Assembly: GCA_947174295.1 (NCBI GenBank)
Contig: CAMWIG010000039.1
Coordinates: 1-12,727 of the forward strand
Direction: 5' to 3'
From: an uncultured Alistipes sp.
Lineage (GTDB): Bacteria; Bacteroidota; Bacteroidia; Bacteroidales; Rikenellaceae
Length of the DNA stretch: 12,727 bases
This document shows, in pieces, positions 1 to 5,279 of this stretch. A program made the translations under genes and the position numbers. The notes beneath the pieces are model-generated. The model was not told the origin of the DNA and did not search any database. It was given only the letters and a program-made list of their open reading frames with translations. Numbering within the stretch: the stretch's first letter is position 1; every line of letters starts with the position of its first letter.

Positions 1-773
1 TGCTCAAGCCCACGGGCGGCGGCAAGCTCTCGAAGCGCGACGGCGACAAGATGGGATTCCCCGTCTTCCCGCTCTTCTGGAAGTCGCCCGCGACGGGCGA
101 GACCGCCCACGGCTACCGTGAGGACGGCTACTTCCCCGAGGCGTTCATCAACATGCTGGCTCTGCTCGGCTGGAATCCCGGCACGGAGCAGGAGATATTC
201 TCGATGCGGGAGCTCATCGACAGCTTCTCCTTGGAGCGCGTTTCGAAGTCGGGCGCGCGGTTCCAGCCCGACAAGGCCAAGTGGTTCAATGCTCAGTACA
301 TGCACCGCAAGAGCGACGCTGAGCTGGCTGAGCTCTATCAGCCCGTTTTGCGCGAGCACGGCATCGAGGTGTCGGACGAGACGGCGGGCCGTGCCGCAGG
401 CATCATGAAGGAGCGAGCGACGTTCACCACCGATTTGTGGGACCTCACGTCGTTCTTCTTCGTCGCTCCCTCGGAGTACGAGGAGAAGCAGACCCGCAAG
501 TACTGGAAGGGCGAGAATCCGGCGCGTCTGCGCGAGCTGCGCGAGGTGCTGGCCGCCATCGACGACTTCTCGTTGGAGAATACCGAGCGTATCGTCCACG
601 CGTGGATCGAGCGGATGGGCTACCCGATGGGGCAGATAATGAATACGCTGCGTCTGGCGCTGGTCGGCGCCGGCAAGGGGCCGGGCATGTACGACGTGAC
701 GGCGTTCATCGGCCGTGAGGAGACCCTGCGCCGTATCGACGCCCTGCTCGCGAACGTAGCTCCGGCGGAGTAG
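1..773 (+). CDS. gltX: Glutamyl-tRNA synthetase, C-terminal part (5' end outside window)
   Basis: This cytoplasmic class I aminoacyl-tRNA synthetase charges tRNA(Glu) with glutamate. The reading frame is open from base 3 and ends with TAG at 771-773, giving 256 visible residues. A KLSKR sequence at bases 24-38 is the KMSKS-type ATP-binding loop that closes the class I catalytic domain, and it is followed by RDGDKMGFPVFP, typical of bacterial GltX. Next come the connecting region (FPEAFINMLALLGWNPG) and the helical anticodon-binding domain (KWFNAQYMH, then the tail with GYPMGQIMNTLRLALVG). The family is usually about 470-510 residues, so the Rossmann fold with its HIGH motif lies left of the window. 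The first ATG in the window, at 51, is internal and is not the start. The C-terminus looks complete. The galM gene follows in the same direction after 150 bases. A glutaminyl-tRNA synthetase is less likely given the anticodon-domain sequence. Confidence 0.96.
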   Translation, partial: LKPTGGGKLSKRDGDKMGFPVFPLFWKSPATGETAHGYREDGYFPEAFINMLALLGWNPGTEQEIFSMRELIDSFSLERVSKSGARFQPDKAKWFNAQYMHRKSDAELAELYQPVLREHGIEVSDETAGRAAGIMKERATFTTDLWDLTSFFFVAPSEYEEKQTRKYWKGENPARLRELREVLAAIDDFSLENTERIVHAWIERMGYPMGQIMNTLRLALVGAGKGPGMYDVTAFIGREETLRRIDALLANVAPAE

Positions 774-862
774 CGCGGCAGGCGGCTGTTCGGGCCGGCG
801 TGACGCGGCATGACGGAGCGGGGCCGGCGGAGTGTTTCTCCGGGGCTGTCCCTCCGTCTCCT

Positions 863-893
863 CCCTGCGAGACATTGCAGTCCGCAGGGACTG
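863..893 (+). other. Two mutually exclusive hairpins in the gltX-galM gap
   Basis: The 150-base gap between gltX and galM contains overlapping inverted repeats. CCCTGCG at 863-869 can pair with CGCAGGG at 883-889 (7 bp). Alternatively CAGTCC at 878-883 can pair with GGACTG at 888-893 (6 bp, 4-base loop). The two share bases and cannot form together. Neither is followed by a T run, so a simple terminator for gltX is not supported. I see no clear Bacteroidota-type promoter in the gap, so galM may be read from the gltX transcript. The structures end about 30 bases before the galM start and could be a leader element or just chance in GC-rich DNA. Confidence 0.25.
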
Positions 894-923
894 ACAGTGA
901 AAAACCTAAAACTTCATAATACG

Positions 924-1979
924 ATGGTAGACATTGAACAGCACGTGTGGGGAGCGACGCCCGAAGGCGAGGCGATAATCCTCTATATTCTGCGCAACGA
1001 GCGCGGCAGCGAGGTGCGCCTGACGAATATGGGTGCGGCCATAGTCTCGGTGAAGTTCGCCGACCGCAACGGTAAAATCGACGATGTGGCGCTGGGCTAT
1101 CGCGACGCCGAGAGCTACATAGGCGACGGCGCATGCAGCGGCAAGAGCGTGGGCCGCGTGGCGAACCGTATCGCGCGCGGCCGCATGACGGTCGAGGGCG
1201 TGGAGTACAGCCTCGAAATCAACAACGGCGTGAACCACAACCACGGCGGCTCGAAAGGTTTCGCCAACCGTCTGTGGGAGAGTCGCGTGGAGACCAACCG
1301 TGTGGTCTTCTCGCTCACCTCGGACGACGGCGACCAGAACTATCCGGGCGAGCTGAACGTCGAGGCGGTCTACGATTTCGACGACGAGGACTCGCTCGAA
1401 GTGACCTATCTGGCCAAGACCGACCGCACGACGCCCGTCAACATGACCAACCACCTCTACTGGAACCTCTCGGGCGAGGGGAGCGGCACGATTCACGACC
1501 ACGAGCTGCGCCTGAACTGCTCGAAGGTGCTCGAAGCCGACGCCACGCAGATTCCCACGGGGCGCCTGCTCGACGTGGAGGGCACGCCGATGGATTTCCG
1601 CACGTTCCGCCGTCTGGGCGACGGCATCGACTCGGAGTTCAACCGCATACGCGATTTCCGCGGCTACGACCACTTTTGGGTGCTGGACGGCTGGCAGAAG
1701 AACATCCTGAGCGAAATCGGCGAGCTGCGCGACCCGAAGTCGGGCCGCTGCGTGAAGGTTCTCACCTCGCAGGCCGGCACGATGGTCTACACGGGCAACT
1801 GGCTGTCGGGCGGATGTCCCGTCACCAAGTCGGGCGGCCGCTACGAGGATTGGGCCGGCGTAGCCATCGAGTGTCAGAACTATCCCGATGCGGTCAACCG
1901 TCCCGAGTTTCCGACGGTGCTGCTCCACCCGGGCGAGCTCTACTGCCAGAAGATTGTTTTCCGTCTGGGAACGTTCTGA
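924..1979 (+). CDS. galM: Aldose 1-epimerase (mutarotase)
   Basis: This enzyme interconverts the alpha and beta anomers of aldohexoses such as galactose and glucose, feeding the Leloir pathway. The predicted protein has 351 residues, normal for the family. Signature pieces occur in order: GRVANRI at 77-83 with the substrate-binding Arg82; NHNHGG at 104-109, where His107 matches the first conserved histidine; NMTNHLYWNLSG at 173-184, where His177 matches the catalytic acid; YDHFWVLD at 248-255 with the sugar-binding Asp249; and VAIECQNYPDAVN at 313-325, where Glu316 matches the catalytic base. I chose the ATG at 924 over the in-frame ATG at 810 because the family homology begins there, the 38 extra residues look unlike protein, and 924 is preceded by the A-rich stretch usual for Bacteroidota starts. 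There is no signal peptide, so the protein is cytoplasmic. It lies after gltX and converges with the carbohydrate locus. A link to that locus is possible but not shown. Confidence 0.95.
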   Translation: MVDIEQHVWGATPEGEAIILYILRNERGSEVRLTNMGAAIVSVKFADRNGKIDDVALGYRDAESYIGDGACSGKSVGRVANRIARGRMTVEGVEYSLEINNGVNHNHGGSKGFANRLWESRVETNRVVFSLTSDDGDQNYPGELNVEAVYDFDDEDSLEVTYLAKTDRTTPVNMTNHLYWNLSGEGSGTIHDHELRLNCSKVLEADATQIPTGRLLDVEGTPMDFRTFRRLGDGIDSEFNRIRDFRGYDHFWVLDGWQKNILSEIGELRDPKSGRCVKVLTSQAGTMVYTGNWLSGGCPVTKSGGRYEDWAGVAIECQNYPDAVNRPEFPTVLLHPGELYCQKIVFRLGTF

Positions 1980-1998
1980 GCAGCGTGCGACGAAGTAT

Positions 1999-2044
1999 CG
2001 CAAAGCCGTGTTTCGCACGATGCGAAACACGGCTTTGCGTTTTT
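1999..2044 (+). terminator. Strong intrinsic terminator between convergent genes
   Basis: A perfect 18-bp stem (arms 1999-2016 and 2022-2039) closes over the 5-base loop ACGAT and is followed by five T at 2040-2044. The outer loop bases A2017 and T2021 could extend the stem to 19 bp. It starts 20 bases after the galM stop. On the other strand it lies 19 bases beyond the stop of the GH105-DUF2264 gene. The T run favours + strand termination of galM, but the stem is long enough that it may also slow transcription arriving from the right. Confidence 0.88.
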
Positions 2045-2057
2045 GTGCTGCGAGTCG

Positions 2058-4376
2058 TCAGAACCGCTCTCGCGTGGTTATGGTGTCGAGCCACAGATGG
2101 TCTTTGGGGAACGGCTGCGCTCCCCATGCCCGCACCGAAGTCCACGGCAGCGGCGCGTCGCTCCAAAACGGATGCGTCGCCGGCAGCCCGAGCGGCAGGA
2201 ACGCGAGCGAGGTCATGTAGAGGCTGCCGTTGTTCGTGTACCAGTCGGCCGCACCGGGCTGGCTGCCGGTGAATCCGATGGTGAGGAATCCCGCGTCGTT
2301 GAAGTTGTCGTAGCGGTCGAACATGCGGTGCATGACGGCCGTGAGTGCCGCCCGCACCTGCCCGCGTGCGAGGCCTGCCGGCAGATTGTCGTACCACGCC
2401 ATGAGCGCCAGCGGCTGCATGGCGGCCATGCGGTAGGGTATCGAACGCCCGACGACGGGGAACGTGCCTTCGGGCGATATCAGACGTTCGAGCACTATCG
2501 CATACTTCTGTGCACGCAGCATGGCGCGCTTGCGGTAGAGGTCGTAGTCGATGCGGGTGTAGGAGCCGGCATCGCGCATCGCCTGCAAAGTTTCGAGGTA
2601 CATCGGGTGGAAGACGTAGCTGGTGTAGTAGTCGAACGCGAAGTTCGGGCCGTCGGAGTACCACCCGTCGCCGGCATACCACTCCTCGACCTTGCGTATG
2701 GCCGAATTGATGCGGTACTCGTCGTGCGGAGCGCCGGCCCTGGCGAGAAAACTCTCGATTGTCGAGCTGAACAGCACCCAGTTGGTGTAGGGAGGGTCGA
2801 TGCGCCGCAGCTGCGTGAACTCCTCGATGTAGCGGCGTTTGGTCGTCTCGTCGAGCGGCTCCCACAGAGCGTCGTAGGCGCGCAGGAAGCTCTCGGCGAT
2901 GTAGGCGGCGTCGACCAGCGCCTGCCCGTGACCTCTCCACAGCAGATAGTCGGCGCTCTCGGGGTCTACGGCGTTGCGGTAGGACGCCAGCGCCATGTCG
3001 CGCATGCGGCGGCGCATCGTGCCCTCGGCGGTGTCGTCGTCGGGCAGCGCCAGCCACGGCGCCAAGCCCGCCATCAGCCGGCCGAAAGCCTCCATGTATG
3101 CCACCTCGCAGGAGCGGCCGTCCCATGCGGGGCTGGTCTCGACTTTCATGTCGCTGTGCAGCCTGCCCTCCGACATGGCGGAGAGTACCGGCTCGGCTAT
3201 CCGGCAGAGCAGCTCGACCCAGTAGGCGCGGTCGTCGTTGCGGTCGCGCTCCAGGAAGCGGACGTACTCGCATGCCGCGAGCAGAAACGCTCCCGTTCCG
3301 AAGTCGGTAGCCGATTTGGCGTCGATGACCTGCCCCGGGATTGCCCGTTCGCCGATGGGTTGAACGTATCCCACCGAGCCGTCGCGCTGTACGGCGCGGT
3401 CGCGGAGGTACCGCCATCCGGCGAGTGCCGTCGGCAGGTATCGTCCGCTGTCGAGATATCCGTTGTTTATACCCCACAGCATGCCGTAGGTAAAGAATGC
3501 CGTGCCGCTCGTTTCGTAGCCAGGAGCCTGCGCCTCGTCCTTCATCGAACGCGTCCAGTATCCCTCGGGGCGCTGTGTCGCGGCGACGGCTGCGGCCATG
3601 CTGCTGAACTTCTCCTCGAAGAAGGCGCGGTGGGCGTAGTCGGCCGGCAGGTCGCGCAGCACCTTCGCCAGCGCTGCGAACACCCAGCCGTTGCCGCGCG
3701 CCCAGAAGTCCTTGGCGCCCGCAGCGGTCTTGTGCGCCGGATAGACGTACTTCGCGTCGCGATAATAGAGGCTCTCTTCGGCGTCGAACATTATGCTGTC
3801 GGAGTAGAGTATGTATTCGTAGAGCTTTTCGAGATAGAGCTCGTTGCCGGTCAGCGCATGCAGTTTCGTCATCACGGGCATTGCCATGTACAGACCGTCG
3901 GCCCACCACCAGTAGTCGTTGCGCGGAGTCGACATCTCGTACTCCATCACCTCGCGTGCGCGGCGTATGCGCCGTTCGTCGGGCAGCAGCCGGTAGAGGT
4001 CGGCGTATGTCTGGAAGCACGTCTGCCAGTCGCCGAAGAGCACGTGGTCGTCGTTTTCGCCGTAGTCGAGGCGCCATGCGGCGCGGTCGGTGCTTTTGGC
4101 TCCCTGCCAGTCGTTGTACTCGGCCCACCGTTCGGAGTATGCGCGGTAACGCTCGTCGCCGGTCAGAAAGTAGGCCTCCATGTTGCCCGTGTGGTAGGCC
4201 GCCGCATCCCAGAAGGGGCGCGTCTCGGGCGAGTGGCTCTCCTGCCATGCGGTGTTGACGCGTGCGATGAGCGCCCGCACCTCGCGGGCTTCGCGTCCGA
4301 TGCCGCTGCGGGCGTTCGATGCTTTTCCGGGAGCTGCTGCGAGCAGTAGCACGGATAGAATAATGTACTTGTACAT
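2058..4376 (-). CDS. Secreted GH105-type unsaturated glucuronyl/galacturonyl hydrolase fused to a DUF2264 domain
   Basis: The 772-residue protein starts with a signal peptide (basic start, hydrophobic core to about residue 18), so it is exported, probably to the periplasm. Residues about 45-375 look like a GH88/GH105 alpha/alpha-barrel enzyme. The markers are FGDWQTC near 115-120; WWWADGLYMAMP at 156-167, where Asp160 is the best candidate for the catalytic acid; FWARGNGW at 224-231; and TSGTAFFTYGMLWGINNG at 289-306. Family GH105 hydrates and releases the 4,5-unsaturated uronic acid that lyases leave on rhamnogalacturonan or related oligosaccharides. Residues about 385-772 match DUF2264, with DGWYSDGPNFAFDYYTSY at 570-587, GRSIPYRMAA at 643-652 and a C-terminal ADWYTNNGSLYMTS block at 710-723. 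From memory, some DUF2264 proteins are beta-glucuronidases (CAZy GH154); that assignment needs checking. The ATG at 4376 is followed directly by the signal peptide. A candidate promoter lies at 4431-4462. The domain call is firm; the exact substrate is not. Confidence 0.87.
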   Translation of the reverse strand: MYKYIILSVLLLAAAPGKASNARSGIGREAREVRALIARVNTAWQESHSPETRPFWDAAAYHTGNMEAYFLTGDERYRAYSERWAEYNDWQGAKSTDRAAWRLDYGENDDHVLFGDWQTCFQTYADLYRLLPDERRIRRAREVMEYEMSTPRNDYWWWADGLYMAMPVMTKLHALTGNELYLEKLYEYILYSDSIMFDAEESLYYRDAKYVYPAHKTAAGAKDFWARGNGWVFAALAKVLRDLPADYAHRAFFEEKFSSMAAAVAATQRPEGYWTRSMKDEAQAPGYETSGTAFFTYGMLWGINNGYLDSGRYLPTALAGWRYLRDRAVQRDGSVGYVQPIGERAIPGQVIDAKSATDFGTGAFLLAACEYVRFLERDRNDDRAYWVELLCRIAEPVLSAMSEGRLHSDMKVETSPAWDGRSCEVAYMEAFGRLMAGLAPWLALPDDDTAEGTMRRRMRDMALASYRNAVDPESADYLLWRGHGQALVDAAYIAESFLRAYDALWEPLDETTKRRYIEEFTQLRRIDPPYTNWVLFSSTIESFLARAGAPHDEYRINSAIRKVEEWYAGDGWYSDGPNFAFDYYTSYVFHPMYLETLQAMRDAGSYTRIDYDLYRKRAMLRAQKYAIVLERLISPEGTFPVVGRSIPYRMAAMQPLALMAWYDNLPAGLARGQVRAALTAVMHRMFDRYDNFNDAGFLTIGFTGSQPGAADWYTNNGSLYMTSLAFLPLGLPATHPFWSDAPLPWTSVRAWGAQPFPKDHLWLDTITTRERF

Positions 4377-4412
4377 TGGATTGCTTTTGTGTTTTAGGGT
4401 TAGAGTCGGATT

Positions 4413-4428
4413 TACCGTTTTTTCGGTA
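4413..4428. promoter_or_regulatory. Inverted repeat at the predicted GH105-DUF2264 start site
   Basis: TACCG, six T, then CGGTA forms a perfect 5-bp inverted repeat with a 6-base spacer. It begins 2 bases beyond the proposed -7 box on the - strand, so it overlaps the expected transcription start and early leader. It could be an operator half-site pair or a small leader hairpin. The arms are short, so chance cannot be excluded. Confidence 0.3.
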
Positions 4429-4430
4429 CA

Positions 4431-4462
4431 TAAAATTACTCCGCCTGCGGCCTTCGGACCAA
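4431..4462 (-). promoter_or_regulatory. Candidate Bacteroidota-type promoter for the GH105-DUF2264 gene
   Basis: Read on the - strand, TTG (4462-4460) is followed after 21 bases by TAATTTTA (4438-4431). This fits the Bacteroidota sigma-ABfr pattern of TTG at -33 and TAnnTTTG at -7, with one mismatch in the last base. The predicted start would give a leader of about 50 bases before the ATG at 4376. It lies in the only sizeable gap within the left part of the - strand cluster, which supports separate transcription of the last gene. Confidence 0.45.
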
Positions 4463-4533
4463 TTGCCGGGGGCGAACAAGTGGACGGCCGAGCCTTCTCG
4501 GCTGTCGATAATGGGTTGATATGCCGGGAAATT

Positions 4534-4553
4534 GGGCTTCGTGCGGCGAGCCC
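4534..4553 (-). terminator. Weak hairpin downstream of the SGNH gene
   Basis: GGGCT and CG (4534-4541, with one bulged base) pair with CGAGCCC (4547-4553) around a short loop. On the - strand this lies 27 bases after the SGNH stop codon and is followed by AATTTCCC, a poor T tract. It may end the regulator-GH95-SGNH transcript, but the stem is short and bulged, so read-through into the GH105-DUF2264 gene is plausible. Confidence 0.3.
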
Positions 4554-4580
4554 GAAAAAGTGGAAGGCTTGACCGTGCCG

Positions 4581-5267
4581 TTACTGCCTGCCGGTCTCCT
4601 CCGGGCGAATCGCCGCTCCTACCTGCGCGGCGATTCGGCGCATGCCTTCGGCCGTCGGGTGGCCGTGCTGTTTGTCGATGTCGTGCAGGCGGATGTTCGC
4701 GATGCCGTAGCGGTCGCATATCTCCTCTATGGCCGAGGCTATCTGCTCGGAGAGCCCCGTGTTCTCGATGTTGAAGATTGCGGCTTCGGGGTGCTCGCGC
4801 AGCAGCGTATCGAAGAGCTTGCAGAGCGCCGGACGGAACGAGTAGAGCGACTCGGCCGTCCAATCGCCGTATGTATTCTCGCCGACGGGCGCTCCGGCCC
4901 AGGAGTCGTTCGTGCCGCCGAAGACGAGTATGATGTCGGGCGAGCCTATGTCGCTCGCTCGCGTGATGAACGAGCGGTCGGAGTAGTCCGCCTTGTCGTA
5001 GCCCGTGTTGCAGACCGTCGAGCCCGAGTAGGAGCAGTTGTGTTCGAGCCGCAGGCCGCACTCCCCGACGAGGATGCTCCACCACGTCTGTTCCGCATCG
5101 CACACGTCGAGCGACGGATAGTAGACGAGGTTTTCGGCCGGAGTCACGCATCCGGCGAAGGTCGAGTAGGAGTCGCCGAGAATCGACACGCTCCGGCGTG
5201 CGGTTTGTGCTGTTGCCGTCGTGGCGGCGAGTGCGAGTGCGAATGTCGCGAGCAGTAATCGTTTCAT
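4581..5267 (-). CDS. Secreted SGNH/GDSL-family hydrolase, probable carbohydrate esterase
   Basis: The 228-residue protein has a classical signal peptide (KR then a hydrophobic, Ala-rich core ending ATATAQ near residue 21). The mature part shows the SGNH blocks: ILGDSYSTF at 29-37 with nucleophile Ser33; YSGSTVCN at 80-87 with the oxyanion Gly82; FGGTND at 116-121 with Asn120; and HGHPTAEGM at 201-209 with the probable catalytic His203. The usual Asp three residues before the catalytic His is Gln200 here; Asp196 or Asp198 could take its place. There are seven cysteines after the signal peptide, so disulfides are possible in the periplasm. It starts 12 bases after the GH95 stop, so the two are almost certainly co-transcribed. 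In this setting it may remove acetyl or other ester groups from the glycan that GH95 attacks. The specific ester is unknown, and SGNH proteins also include non-carbohydrate lipases and esterases. Confidence 0.88.
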   Translation of the reverse strand: MKRLLLATFALALAATTATAQTARRSVSILGDSYSTFAGCVTPAENLVYYPSLDVCDAEQTWWSILVGECGLRLEHNCSYSGSTVCNTGYDKADYSDRSFITRASDIGSPDIILVFGGTNDSWAGAPVGENTYGDWTAESLYSFRPALCKLFDTLLREHPEAAIFNIENTGLSEQIASAIEEICDRYGIANIRLHDIDKQHGHPTAEGMRRIAAQVGAAIRPEETGRQ

Positions 5268-5279
5268 GATATGCAGTAT

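Noticed and set aside
810..923. An earlier in-frame start for galM at 810
   Set aside because: The 38 added residues resemble no family member and lie in the GC-rich gap. The family match and the A-rich start context begin at 924.
774..923. A dedicated promoter for galM
   Set aside because: I found no TAnnTTTG-like box at the right distance from a TTG in this gap, so none is claimed.
2043..4349. A 768-codon frame on the + strand opposite the GH105-DUF2264 gene
   Set aside because: It is antisense to a gene with clear conserved motifs and a signal peptide. Its own translation has no recognisable features.
4487..4502. Small hairpin GCCGAG-CCTT-CTCGGC in the gap after the SGNH gene
   Set aside because: A 6-bp stem of this kind is common in GC-rich DNA, has no T run on either strand, and lies about 80 bases from the SGNH stop.
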